Position numbers and translations under genes: made by a program. Below the pieces are notes generated by a model, which ran no database searches, was not told where the DNA came from, and saw only the letters and a list, made by a program, of their open reading frames with translations. 64,000 nucleotides of DNA from Plenodomus lindquistii (taxonomy: Eukaryota; Ascomycota; Dothideomycetes; Pleosporales; Leptosphaeriaceae): contig JANUWI010000003.1 in the NCBI GenBank assembly GCA_025504975.1, forward strand, positions 1,984,001 to 2,048,000, written 5' to 3'. Shown piece after piece: positions 21,425 through 34,253 of the stretch (its first letter is position 1; each line of letters opens with the position of its first letter).

Positions 21425-21792
21425 GGTGAATGTTGTTTTGCTGTATCAAACAGACTGACAGAGAAGTGTCACAAACCTGGCAAAGGCTGTTGGATTGGGA
21501 GAGGTTCTTGTCCGAGTTCAGGAACAGCAAGAGCGGTGACCCTTTTGTCTTAGTTTGGTGGGGTCGCCGGCAGGAGGCGCCTTCTGTTTACGCGACTGCT
21601 AGCGCGCTTTGCACAGGAGGACGGACCAGGATGAGCTGGCGAACGTATCCACCAAGGGTCCTCAGGTTCTGAGGTCCCATCCCATCATGGCACGTCTGTA
21701 TACAAGGCTTGAGAGTATGCCATATTCCATGATGAAGCAGCAAAGTATGAATGAATTCTCCGTAGTGCAATGCCACACTAGTAATTACAAGC
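21425..21792. other. intergenic, 368 bp
   Basis: Alpha-tubulin promoter and PEX6 3' flank; both genes run on the minus strand. No gene seen. Confidence 0.6.
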
Positions 21793-24700
21793 TTAAGAAT
21801 ACAGATCATCGTCTTGCGTGGCGTCGCCAAAGCCTCCCTCTGCTATATCAACACTGCTTTTGCTTGCATGACTTGTAGCTGCCGGCGCCTTGCCCTTTCC
21901 TTTACCGCTGCTACCACTACCATTGGCAAATCCATTGAGATCGATGTTCTCTGTGCGGACGACCATGTCCTCTTCTGGTGCTGCGGCAATGGCTTTGCCT
22001 TTGCCTTTTCCGTTCGAAACCGGCTGTACAGCCCCCTGCGTCTTCTTCTTGTCGTCTTCCTTCTTTCCAGCGCCTTCAAACGATTTGCGCACTCGGTCGT
22101 AGTGTCGCAGTTCATCGGCGCTAACACTCGGCACGAGCTCCTTGTGGGCCTCCATAAAGTCTTCTTCTGTGACCATGACCGCGGTATCTTCATCTGAGGC
22201 CAGATGATCGAAGAAATACGCGATGGTGATGTTGGGGTTGTGTGTTGCGTTGTACGCTTTGACCTTGTCGTCCACAGCACGCGCTTGCCGTGTGATGGCT
22301 TTGAGCATTGCGTCGGAGCACAAGGCATACATATCGGCACCTGTGTAAGTAAATGGTAGGCCTTGTGATACTCTCTGCAAGGAGAGCTCTGGATGGAGGG
22401 TGAATCTGGATGTGATTAGTATGCACGGTTGATGCCGGGAGGGACAACACTCACTTTCTTGTCAGGGCCTCCAAGATGGTCTGTTGCTTCTCGTGCGTAT
22501 CCGAGACACCCAGGTACAGCATCTTGTCGAAACGACCTGGACGGAGCAATGCTTGATCCAACAAATCGGGTCTGTTGGTCGCACCAATTACGAAGACACC
22601 TTCCCCTCCATCGCTCATACCGTCCAGCTCAGCGAGCAGCTGACTAACAATACGGTCCATGACTCCACCACTGTCACCCTGATTACCACGCTTAGGCGCC
22701 ACTGAGTCCAGTTCGTCGAAGAACACGACGCAAGGCCGAGCATCACGGGCTCTCTGGAACACTCGTCGGACGTTGGCTTCAGACTCACCAATGTACATGT
22801 TGAGTAGCTCAGGACCCTTGACACTGAAGAAATTGAGCGAGAATTCTGTAGCGATGGCTTTGGCGAGCAACGTCTTTCCGGTACCCGGAGGACCGTAGAA
22901 CAGGATGCCGCTGCGCTTCTTCATACCCTTTGCGAAGAGCTCAGGACGCGACAACGGTAGCTGAATAGTCTCCATGACGGCGTCCTTGACATGAGTGAGC
23001 CCACCAACGTCTGACCAGCCAACGTTTGGAATTTTGGGCGCTCCAATGGCATCAGCGAAATTCTTGCGCGCTGCGTCCACGGCACCGTCAAAATCAGCCT
23101 TGGTAAGACTGTTACTGAACGGCCCGCCGGCAAGCTCAATATCCCTTGTAGTGACCTTCTCGGAAGACGGTGAAGCCTTGCTCGCAGTTATGGCTAAGGC
23201 TTCCAGGCGATTTTGTTTCGCAACAAGAGCTCGATCAACTACATCGACTAGATCTCCAGCAACCAAAGCGGCGGTCTTGACGGCAACGTTGCCTAGATCA
23301 GTCTCAGGGGATAGCCTGATGCCGGTATCGTCGATAATGCTTCGAAGGATTCCTGCTCTTTCGCCCTCATCCGGTGCAGTCATCTCGATCTCATGTGTAA
23401 AAAGACCTCGAATACCCTCAGGGACTTTGTCGATCTCAGTTGTCGTTGCGATGAGGACGCGGGAATCGGCCAAGATCTCCTTCAGTGCAGTGTTCATGCG
23501 ATCAGCATTGAGGGCATCGATATGCTTAACAAGCAGCGCAGTGTATTCTGCGCCGCAAGTTAGAGCGCGTTCTGCTCTCGCTTTTAAGAAACCTTCGGTC
23601 TTCACGTCGCCACCTCCAGCACCGCCTTCAGTCACGATGTCAAAGGCATCAATGGCGAAAGTGTGTAGACCGAGATCTTCGCAGGCTTTGGTAGCAAGCG
23701 TTGACTTGCCAATCCCACGTTGTGTAGATGTGATTAACACGGCGATTGGTGGCAGGCCGAGGTGTATTGCCCGCGGGCTTGTTGCGACCGACATGAGTTC
23801 TCGCAGACGCCTGCGAAGTCCGGAGATGTAAGGCTTTGGAAGCTCATCCAGAGTCATTGTTTTCTGTTGGCTCGAGACCGGGGCGCGCTTGGCTCCAAGA
23901 TAGTACTGCCAGGCGCTGTTGATCGGCGGCGTTCTGCCTTGCTCACTTCCGTTCATCTCCATCTTCGTGCTGGTAGCATCGACTATGACTGCACCACCCC
24001 ACACATCGCCCTCTTCACCATCACGAAGAGCTTGCGACGAGCTTGAAACGTTGCCAATCTTGAACCATGACACGACCTTCGGGTTGCGACTGGTGACACT
24101 TGCACCGGTCTCGCTGGATCCCTTCTTGGAGACAGTAAGTAGCTCGTCATTCGCTGCGTCTTCCTCTGTGGAGGTTTGGAAGACCGCACGACCCAGAGAC
24201 TCGTCGACTGATACACCTATAAGATCTCCGGCTTTCACGATACGTCGCTTCTGCTCGAAATGCTCTTTGAGAGCCGCGAACAAGCTAGGCTGCAAAAGAC
24301 GGTCTGATGAAAGAGGAGTCGATAGCTTCAGCAGTGTTACTTCCTTAGCCGACGGTGGTAGTGAAGAGCTTGTCAGCCGAGGCTTCTGCAAGAGGGCGCT
24401 CCGAGGTAGGTGGGATGATTGGTGTGGAGCTAATGGAGTGATTTTAAGATGAGTCGGGCTGCCGAGATTTGCAAGTAGGATGGGCGAAAGATACGCTTGC
24501 AGCGATGCGCTAGCTTGCGAGAAGCCCGAGAAGCTACTTCTTCTGTCCAAGTCCGTGCTCTTGTTGACTGTGTATCTCGCAATTTTCTTGGACATGGTTT
24601 CGGGTAGACCATATACTCTCACAGGGCGCCAGTTGGAGCTATCGTCTTCGTCGACCCCAGCAAATAGACCAAAGAGGGGATGCGAAGTGGGCTCTTCGGT

Positions 24701-26149
24701 CGCCTCGACCTTGACCCAGTCACCGGAAAAGCACCCAACCTTCACCAAAGTGTTGATGTCGACAAAGACACGTGCCTCTTCGTCATCGTCAGTGCCGGGT
24801 TTGGGATGAACCAGCTCATCGGAGATACTCTGAAGGAGACCTTGGGCCTTGAAGATCTTACTTCTGCTGGTGGGACCTCGGGTAGTGGTGGCGGTAAAGC
24901 TAGAGAAAACCGAGCCTGGTGTAGCTATGCCATTCGTGCGATAGTTGCCAGGTCTCGGAGTAGCGGACGTAAAGGACGACAGCACACCAGAAGACTGAGG
25001 TGGAAGCATCGGTGCGTTGAGGGAAATGATGTCTTCTGAGTCGTCCGATAGATCTCCACCGTCAATGTCCGAGAGCTCGGAATCCAGGTTGTCTGTGGAC
25101 TCTTCTTCTGGGGGGGATGCATTGCGAGAGTCCCCTCTATCCTCGGCAGCAGAGTAGAAGGTGTCGTTGGATGTATCGTCGGCATCGTCGTCATCTCCAA
25201 AGCTGTTCGTCGACGGTACTGCTTTGACTGGTTCTAGTACGAGCGAAGTCTTGGGGCTGCGATGCGATTGAAGCACGACAATTCTCGTCGAAGGCAGGAG
25301 GAGACCCTGAGAGACGGGCTCACAGGCGCTGATCTTGGCGGGCGGAGGCGGAACGTGGGTAATGGGATGGGCTGGCAGAGGAAGAGGTAACAGATCGCCG
25401 GTATGAAGTACGGTGGGCAGCTGCAAGGCTTGCCGAACAGCCTTCCTCCACGCCTCCTGCTGCGCCGAATCAGATTTGGCTTTCGTCCCGTTCGCGTCGA
25501 GATGTTTGTCCCTCGGTCCCCTTGCTGCGCCATTCGACTGTGCAATGAAGCCTCCACCAAATTTGGCGTGTACTTGATCCAGCTTTCGCAGCGCTTCTGT
25601 GTCTAGATTGACATAGACTGTATCTAGCGCCACGGGCACGACATCGTATATGCGCACCTCGATCGGGGTATCGCGTCTCTGTGCCCTGTTGGGCGCGAGG
25701 CTGTGCAGGAGCTGCGAGAAGGACTGTAGCGCAAGCGACGAGGTGGGTATCTGCAGAGAAGAGTGTGGTCGCACGGCCGAGGTGTCGCTCTTCTCGGCAG
25801 ATCGCACTGGGAGGATGGTCCACGGGACGTTTTGGGAAGCGACGATGGCACTCGGCAGCCACGGGGTGATGGCAACGTGACGGATGCGATCTGAGTCCTG
25901 CGCCAGGCCATTTCCTGCCGCCGTGGTCAGCCGGTGAGCATGTTAGTGTTCTCTCCATGTCTTCTGCCTACCAATGCCCTTCGATCCAGGGAACAAATCG
26001 TCGAACAGATCCTCTGACAACACGCCAACCTCACCCTTGATGCGGTCGTCAAGCAGCAGTCGCGCCGAAATCGCAGGCCGGTCGAGGCGTCTTCTCCGTC
26101 GCCTTTTGCGTGGATGGACAGGGCCATTATGCGCCTCCATGTCGACCAT
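21793..26149 (-). CDS. PEX6: peroxin-6, peroxisomal AAA ATPase
   Basis: Three exons (26149-25972, 25914-22455, 22405-21793) joined across 57- and 49-nt GT-AG introns give 1416 residues. The N-terminus has a basic run and then RPAISARLLLDD and GEVGVLSEDLF, typical of filamentous-fungal Pex6. The first AAA ring near residue 790 has a degenerate Walker A (TQRGIGKST). The second has GPPGTGKT at ~1069, VVFFDELDSVAP near 1125 and IGATNRPDLLD. The C-terminus is a long charged tail rich in Gly-Lys. Pex6 works with Pex1 to extract ubiquitinated Pex5 from the peroxisomal membrane. It is transcribed divergently from the lipase gene. Confidence 0.95.
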
Positions 26150-27061
26150 GGCGGGCGTGTTTGTTTCTGAGGTTTGCAATGTCAGCAATGGGCGGCTCCT
26201 ATGTCGCGTCTGAGCCTCGGTAGTGCCGGTAGCGGCTGCGCAATGGTAATCACATCGGAGCACCGACGCCTTGTGTGCTCCCCGCGTTTACTCACGATTA
26301 AACTAATCCTGCGTCTTGCTACATCGACGTATCCTGCGCAGTTGTGTACGACTGCGTGCTCATGCACAGCCAACGGTGCAGTCTCCTGCATCTGCCGTGA
26401 CGGTTTCGCACTCATTTGCGGAGTCACTGGCAATGCTCATTGGCCATTCCATCTATTCGCACGTGCAGCCAACAACATCAGGGCTTGTCTGGAGCAAAAT
26501 TTAGACTCTATGGACTTCTACTCGTCCAGTATAGGTCAATGTAGCGCTGATTATGTAGAGCCGCTCCTTCCAATCGTAGTCCTAGCAAAGCGGCTGAAAT
26601 CACATGTCAATCTGCGGCGAACTAATCTCCTGCACGCTGACCCTGTTGTATCAGACGCTAGTATCGAAAACGCTTTCCCTGCAAACATCACCCGTTGATG
26701 GTGCCTCTTGGGTATGGCATGTACATGTCAAGTAGCTGCTGATTTGCTACAGCGACCCATGTTGTTGCCCCGCGGAACGCTTCGATGCTTGTAGTGACGT
26801 CAAATCTTATCTTTCAAGCAAGACGCGCTTGGAAGATCAGCCACCTCGCCTACCACTTCAAGATGGTATAATGCTCCAACCTTGTCCCCACGAGTGCTTT
26901 GAAGTTCTTCCTTTGTTCGAAAAGTCGTCCCTTGAGGGAAGCATAGGTGTAACGGGCCCAGCGTCGTTTTGCTTCTATCCATACACGATCGTTCCCTAAG
27001 CGTCCCACATATGTGGAAAACTCCACAGAACTGTCCCTGATTCTGTCCCGTGTCACCCGTC
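26150..27061. other. divergent promoter region, PEX6/lipase
   Basis: 912 bp between two outward-facing genes. Short open frames only, none with family features. Confidence 0.6.
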
Positions 27062-29496
27062 ATGGCTACAGCTACATCCACCGCTACAAGACGCCGCGCC
27101 AGCTTGCAAACGAGGCAGGATGGCGAGACCAGCAATGAGAAACTAGAGGCTGCAATCGGGTTCGCACAACAAGCTGAGCGTCTAGGGCAGTATACGCCCA
27201 GTCAGGAAAGCGACCAGACTGGACCTACGCAGGCAATTGAGGCGCTGTACGTCACGCCTCAGGATCCTGTCATAAAGACCGCAGATGGTCATCGACTTCC
27301 TGCTGTTCCCTTGGAGGAGGCCGCTAAGCTCAATGAGCTACGAAATCTCGTTGACGACCATGGACCATCCCAAATTAAGCCCGAAGAAGCACGGGTACGA
27401 GAAGCAAAGGATGGTGCTATTCATGGCCTGCTGTTAAATGAACAAACTGAAGAAGATGGACAGGGGAGGTCAGATGTACCATTGGGAGATTCGAAAAACC
27501 CGTGGAAGACCAATCCGCTTTTCCCACCTTTACCGCTTTACGGTCCGCCAACTCTACTGAGAAGGGTCCAGTGTTGGGCATTTCGAGTATCTTCAGGTAT
27601 CCTATCGTTCTTGTTCCTCCTGGTGATCATTCTTGGAGCGGCCTTCACTTCGCTACCAGGAATGCTCAACCACATATGGCTGCGGCTCACTTTTCGCAAC
27701 CCTGGTAAGTAGACCTACTGAAACGAGCTTGACTCAATGCTTTTAGTAGACTGACTTCCTTGCCAATATCAGACAAACGTCGACCCTTCTATCATGAGGA
27801 AACAAAACGAAAGAAAGCCAGGAGACTTGAAGAAAAGGCTTGGACTAAAACGCGAGCGTCCAAACCAGAAGAAGAGATTGAAGACCGTGAGACTGAAGGA
27901 GGCGAAGAGCGCTTTGTACCGCTTGAAGGTGGCCCAGATCCATTGGTATGCGACGTCCGCTACTATGCAAAACGCGTAGGTCTGGACTGCGAGATCTTCG
28001 ACGTCCAAACCGAGGACGGCTTCATAATCGAGCTCTGGCACTTGTACAACCCACTCACCTATAAACGAACCAATGAGTCAGAGCGAGCAACACATTCCCC
28101 AGACGTCTTTCCGGAAACTGGCACTGGGGTCAGCGCTTCGCAGTACCCAGACGGCGACAAGAAATATCCCGTCCTCATGATTCACGGTTTATTGCAGTCT
28201 GCAGGCGCGTACTGTACCAACGACGACGACTCACTTGCATTCTTCTTGGCGAAAAGTGGTTACGACGTGTGGCTAGGCAATAACAGGTGCGGGTTTAAGC
28301 CCAGACATGCGATGCTCGATTACAGTGACCCAAGGATGTGGGCTTGGAATATCAGGCAGATGGGTGTCATGGACCTGCCAGCATTAGTGTCACGTGTTCT
28401 CTCCGAGACGGGATTCCCAAAACTTGGCCTCGTCTGTCACAGCCAAGGGACCACGCAGACACTCGTGGCGCTCGCACAGGAGCAGCGACCCCAGCTCGGC
28501 GAGAAGATATCTTGCTTCTGCGCATTAGCGCCCGCTGCGTATGCCGGTCGGTTAATCAAAAAGGCCCAATTCAAATTTTTCCAAGTTATATCACCAGGCA
28601 TGTTCCGTGCCGTCTTTGGGATACACGCATTCATCCCTTTCATGATGCTGATGCACAAGATCCTGCCTGGCCATTTTTACGGCGACATGGGTTACCGTGT
28701 CTTCGCCTTCCTTTTCAACTGGACTGACGACCGTTGGGAACGCGATCTCCGAGATCGTATGTTCCAATTTGCTCCTGTTTATGTCAGCGCAGAGAGTATG
28801 CGATGGTGGCTCGGACGCGAGTGCTTCGCAAAGCAAAAATGTATCCTTGCCACTAGAGAAGAGAAGACCATGGAAGATGAGGAAGACGAGGAAGAGGACC
28901 GGAAGGCAATTCGGTCGCCATCTCCTTCGGCAGAGTCTGACGATGAAGACGACATTGAGAAGGCTGGCTCGATTCTCCAACCACTGAAGAGAACTAAGCG
29001 CGGCGTACAGCAACGTGACAGCGATAACGCCCGCTTCGCCTGGTATGGTCCTGAGGCCCCACCAATGGCCTTTTGGGTCTGTGGAGCGGACGACCTAGTT
29101 GATGGCCGTCGCCTCTTGCGCCGCTTCGAACGCAATCGCGAGCCACACGTCGATGTTGTTCACTCCAAGATCATCGAGGGTTACGAGCATCTCGATGTCA
29201 TCTGGGCCATGGATGCCGTCGAGAAGGTCGGCAAAGAGCTACGTGAGGTGCTCTGGAAGACTGCACCCAAAGAAGCTCGAAAGATTTGTCGAACGCCAAA
29301 GGGCTGTGAGGACATGACGGAGTTTTACAAGAAGAGCGAGTATCGGGAGAGTGCAACAAGGGAGGTTGATGCTACGGCTGGAGAATGGAGTGAGAAGGGG
29401 AAGAAGCAGGTCAGTGGTGGTGCGGGGGAGGGAAACCGTGATCTGGACTCTGAAATGGAGAAGAATGAAGAGGTGGTGGCGAAGGAGGAAGATTGA
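27062..29496 (+). CDS. membrane-anchored acid-lipase-family steryl ester hydrolase
   Basis: Two exons (27062-27704, 27773-29496), 68-nt GT-AG intron, give 788 residues. A polar N-terminus precedes one membrane helix at ~178-200 (SFLFLLVIILGAAFTSL). The alpha/beta-hydrolase-associated lipase region follows (DGFIIELWHLYNP). Catalytic elements: oxyanion-loop HGLLQS at ~352, nucleophile elbow CHSQG at ~435, acid in GADDLVDG at ~652, and His in YEHLDVIWA at ~685. Order and spacing fit the yeast Yeh1/Yeh2/Tgl1 group, which cleaves steryl esters at lipid droplets or the plasma membrane. The region between nucleophile and acid carries a long acidic Ser/Glu-rich insertion (28861-28995), and the C-terminal ~70 residues are charged and probably disordered. 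The natural substrate (steryl ester, triglyceride or another sterol conjugate) is not decided by sequence. Confidence 0.88.
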
Positions 29497-31260
29497 GCTT
29501 GATGTGTTCATGAAGTGCTCATGGATGTACATAGATGGGGTTTGATGGCGTACATATATATACCTGAGTGATTCAGATTTCCTGTAGTACGCGTTGCGGA
29601 CGGACTAGACTTAATAGTACAAAGAAGATTATTCCATTACGCACAGCAGCTAGAGACAGAGTAGTATGCTCTACAGTGTGCCAAGCTATCATCAGCATGC
29701 CTCATTTGATCAGGGTCATGTTCTTGCTGACTTGTGCTCATAATAACAATCATGGTTCGATGAAAACGGACGCCCAAAGGAAACGAGTTTTTACGTCGAC
29801 ATTAAAAATGAACATGCTGCTGCTGCTTTATTGCATCGGACATGTACATGCTATGTCGCGTATGATTTGAGTAATTTCATGATGACGAAGTACCCGTGAT
29901 CAGGTCGTATCGAAGGCGGAATGGAACACGAGCCAAGCGGGCCCACCACTCCATGTATGGAAAGCGGTAGCAGGCCCGCTCCGAAGACGCTTCTAGACTT
30001 TTGGTTAGATTGATGTCGCTTCGCATGTCATTTTGCAAGGACACGGTGACATGGCTGAAGATCGCGATACACCTCAACGTGCACAGCAGATCGTTGGACG
30101 CAGAAGACAACGCAGAACTTTCCGCTGATAAAGGCTCCCGCCATCAATTAGACGTTGCCAATGGCGTGGAAAGACTGGAGCTGATCGCCAATTCAGCGGG
30201 GTGTTTAAACCTTGGGGGAGGGAAGGATGGTTGGACGATCGAGTGGGTGGCAACGATTGATGGGACCCCCCACGCCACGACTCAGACATGCATCGGAGGG
30301 AGCAGGGGGTTTGTCGCGCTTTGAGTAGGATCTGCGCACACAAGCTTCACCGCTGCCATGGCGGCTCTGAAACATATTACTTTCCGCGGTCGCGGTCTTG
30401 TCCCTGGAAGGATTGCAAAATTAGAGCGAGTGACGTAGCGACAAGAGTGGACGGTTATAGTACTTGCACTACTTACACCGTACATGCACGACATGGCGGA
30501 TTTGATGCAGACTTGGCAGCACAAGGGCCGCGCGAAGCAGTGTTGGGACGACCCGAAATAGAAGAGTTCCAAAATCCAGCTGTTCCTGCATCTGTTGGCG
30601 ATGCTTTCTCACACGCCGATGACGTCGCTCGCCGAGAAAAGTCAACGGCTGCGCAAAGGAGCCGAAACCGAGGCCAAACCATACCGTCTGGCTCTGGCGC
30701 CGATGCGGCCATTCATCTCAAGGGAGCATTCCTGTTGGTGCGGGCAAAGGCGACTTTTGTACCAGACGAGTGTTCCCAACAGCAATCGCGCAGGCGGACC
30801 CACCCCTATCCACCCGATGTGAGCTATCAACGTCAATCACGTCCCACCAGCCCTTTGTGAGGCTCCAGTTTTTTCCTGGGCGACCAGGACATGCCGCCGT
30901 CTCCCTGAGATAAACATGGCTGATCGCGCCTGTCCCCAAAATTAAACCCTCGATCTCGCTGCTTCGGTGTCTGGGGCCCGATTGCACGCGTAGCCCTCTC
31001 CACAGTGCTGTCTTGTTGATCATCTTCTCATCCGCACTTTCCCCTCACGGTTCTTCTTCCCCAATCCCCCATCTCCTCCTTCACCGTGAGGAAGCCTTCT
31101 ATCATTCGTTTCGGTCGGCTTCAATTGTATGCCCTGCCATACTTTCGGCCGCTCCTCGCTATTTTTTTCAAAGTCAACAGTCAACAACGCGAAACCGACA
31201 CATTGACGGCGCTTCTCTCCACATCTCACCACGCAGCGCCTCAGCGCCACCAACCCCATC
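29497..31260. other. intergenic, 1.8 kb
   Basis: Lipase 3' flank and promoter/leader of the mechanosensitive channel. From about 31020 to 31260 the + strand is pyrimidine-rich, as in many ascomycete 5' leaders. No supported gene. Open frames at 30282-30860 on both strands lack family features. Confidence 0.6.
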
Positions 31261-34253
31261 ATGACCTCGCCGGTCCATGAACGGCCAGAGCCGACATACA
31301 ATATGGATAGCAACCAGCCGCCCCCAAACAATCGCCAGCGATCGTCGGACGAGGATGGCACAGTCGTGGGAGAGCCACTGAGCCAACAGCACTCGAACAC
31401 ACAGGACCATACCCCGGTGGAGCCTACAAACCGGCTGCCACGGTCGGGCACCCATCTCACCGTCGAGACTGCACACGACACACACTACAAGAACGCGCCA
31501 TCGCCGTCTCAGACGCGCGAGCAGGCCAGCCGGCTTGACGATGATTTGAGACTCCTGGCCATTGAGAGGCAGCTAGAGAATGAACAATCGTCGGAACGCA
31601 ATCAATCGCTCGGCCACTCCATGTCGCGTGTACGATCGCGTCGCGAGAACCTCGTCGACGACTTTGATGCGGCTACGAACCCCATACACGAGCAGGCGGC
31701 CAAGTACACGGCTCCAGAAAATCCTAGCACGAGTTTCTCCAAGTTCTTCAAAAAGATTCACGGATCTTCTTGGCTGGTGCGGTACTTCACGTACATCACA
31801 CCGCTGGTCATTCTCATCCTCATACCGTTGCTTCTTGGCGCACTGCTGTTTGAGGATGCCAACGTTGGCGGTGTGAAACTCTCGTGGTTCTCAATCTGGC
31901 TGATGATAGTGTGGCTTACATTATGGGCTGGCAGGGTGAGTTTGCTCTACCCACCCCAAGAAGAACCTGAACTAACAGTTGCGAACAGTTGCTTGCCAAA
32001 ATGCTTCCGTGGCCGCTGGGCCTCATTTCAAGCCTGTTCACCAATAACAGCAAAAAGTGGAGAGACATGGGCAAGCAACTCGAACTACCTGCAACACTTT
32101 TTTTCTGGTGGCTCGCCATTGAAATATCGTTCCTTCCAACCATGACCCGGCACTCCATCGATGGCGATAGGTCGACGAAGGATTGGCAGAAGACGATGAA
32201 CAAAGTGCTAGTATCGTTCCTCGTTGGCTTTACTCTGAACTTTGTCGAGAAGATCATCATCCAGCTTATCGCAATCAGCTTCCATCTCCGGACCTACCAA
32301 GGCAGGATCGAGCTGAATAAATTCGAAATCGGCAGTCTCGCGAAGCTCTATGCTTTCTCCAAGGAGAAAATCGCCATGGAAGACTCCGAATTCGAACAAA
32401 ACGAGGAAGCACCATCGGGTACGCGCACTCCAGGCCGCTTTGTGTCCGAAGCGCAGAAGAACATTAAATCCGGTTTCAACAAGTTTGGTGACATTGCTGG
32501 AAAGGTGGCCGGAGACTTCGCTGGCCGTCAAGTCACATCGAATCGCCACCCCAATCAAGTCGTTTTGCAGCTCATTGCTACTACCAGTGGTGCTCAAGTA
32601 CTCGCTCGCCGCCTGTACCGTACCTTCGCTCGCGAGGAGACCGAGACTGTCCATTCGGAGGATCTCAAGAATGCCTTCGAGAGTGATGAAGAGGCCGATG
32701 CGGCTTTCTCCATGTTCGACAAAGATATGAACGGAGACATCTCCATGGAAGAGTTGGAAGCTGTCTGCGTTGAAATTGGTCGTGAGCGCAAATCCATCAC
32801 CGCATCTCTCAAGGATTTGGACAGTGTTGTGTCGAAGCTTGACGACGTTTTCATGTTCATCGTGCTAATCATCACTATCATCGTCCTTGTGTCTTTGATC
32901 TCGACTTCAGCATCAGGCGTGCTTACATCCGCCGGTTCGACGCTCTTGGCTCTATCGTGGCTTTTCTCGGCGACTGCGCAGGAGTTCCTTCAATCTTGCA
33001 TTTTTGTGTTTATCAAGCACCCGTACGATGTCGGTGACCGTGTCATGGTGTACGGCAACACCGGTGACTTGGGCCGAGGTGATGACTACTTCGTCAAGGA
33101 GATTGCTCTGTTCTACACAGAGTTCAAGAAGATGCAAGGTCACGTCGTTCAGGCACCCAACAGCTACCTCAACACCCTCTTCATCATGAATCACAGGCGT
33201 TCTGGTGCTCTGGCTGAAGCTATCCCCATCATCATCAAGTTCGGTACCACGTTGGAGCAAATTGAACGTCTGCGTGGAATGCTCCTAGACTTTGTCATAG
33301 CTGAGAAACGCGAATACCAGAGTAACATTCTCACGGAACTACGAGCAGTTCAAGAAGTGCACTGGCTCGAGCTCAATGTTGTATTCTTCTACAAGTCCAG
33401 CTGGCAGAACGAGCTGCTCCGTCTTCAACGTCGCAACAAGTTCATTTGTGCGCTCACTATGGCTATCCAAGAGTGCGGTATCGAAGGACCCCGCATGCGC
33501 TACCCTGGTCAGAAGGAGTCCTTCCCTGTCTACATGCAGAACCTGCAGAACGCTCCTACGCCTGGTGTGGGTGTTAACGGCACTCCTGACCATCCGAACG
33601 GCAACATCAGAAACGAAGCGCAAGATGCTCCTTTTGTGCCCGCAGCGGACGGAAACAGCGAAAACCATTCCGCTGCTAGCATACCTGGCCGTCGCGCATC
33701 CATCCTCCGTCAACCCGGCTCCGTTAATCGTGCTCGCGCAGAGTCTCTCGCAGCAATGGGCCGCCGCGTCGACTTTTCCCTCGGCATGAAATCCATGGGT
33801 CTCGATGATCCTGGCGGCGACGTCCTCGACGACCGTGAGAATGAAAGTTCTCTCCGCGCAAGAGTCTCCCGCGTTACATCGCCCTCGCGCTCCCAAGATC
33901 GCTCCCGCCCATCGCAAGACAGCGGCCGATCTACGGGTATTCAACGCGTCGGCACGAATGCAAGTTCAGTCGCCCGCGAACGCATCCATAGGAACCGCTT
34001 CTTCAGCCGGAGTCGCGGCAACGACGAGGAGACGGGTATGGGTATCATTCCTGAAGCTGAGAGCCCGCCTCAAGGCCAAAGGATTGATCCGAGGACTGGG
34101 CTGCTCAGCGCGCGGGCAGTAAGGAGTAGTCTTGAGGGCGAGCGTTCTATGGCGAGTGGAGCGTTGACTGGAACAGCTGACTCTGAGAAGCCATTTGCGA
34201 AGCCGGGGAGGAGTCATACTGACAACTATGAGATGAGAAGGTTTCATAAGTAG
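31261..34253 (+). CDS. MscS-type mechanosensitive channel with EF hand
   Basis: Two exons (31261-31935, 31989-34253), 53-nt GT-AG intron, give 979 residues. The N-terminal ~165 residues are polar. Two membrane pairs follow (PLVILILIPLLLGALLF near 180, and LFFWWLAIEISF plus VLVSFLVGFTLNFVEKIII near 265-325). An EF hand, FDKDMNGDISMEELE, lies near residue 468. The pore-lining helix and beta domain of MscS occupy ~512-600 (ITIIVLVSLISTSASG, then HPYDVGDRV). The C-terminal ~280 residues are Ser/Arg-rich. This matches the Msy1/Msy2 group of fission yeast, endoplasmic-reticulum channels that control Ca2+ after hypo-osmotic shock. The EF hand keeps all Asp/Asn/Glu ligands, which suggests Ca2+ feedback. 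Confidence 0.9.

Noticed and set aside
22995..23831. 278-codon + strand open frame
   Set aside because: Antisense to PEX6, whose protein is clearly recognisable; no family features.
33339..33944. 201-codon minus open frame
   Set aside because: Antisense to the MscS channel gene.
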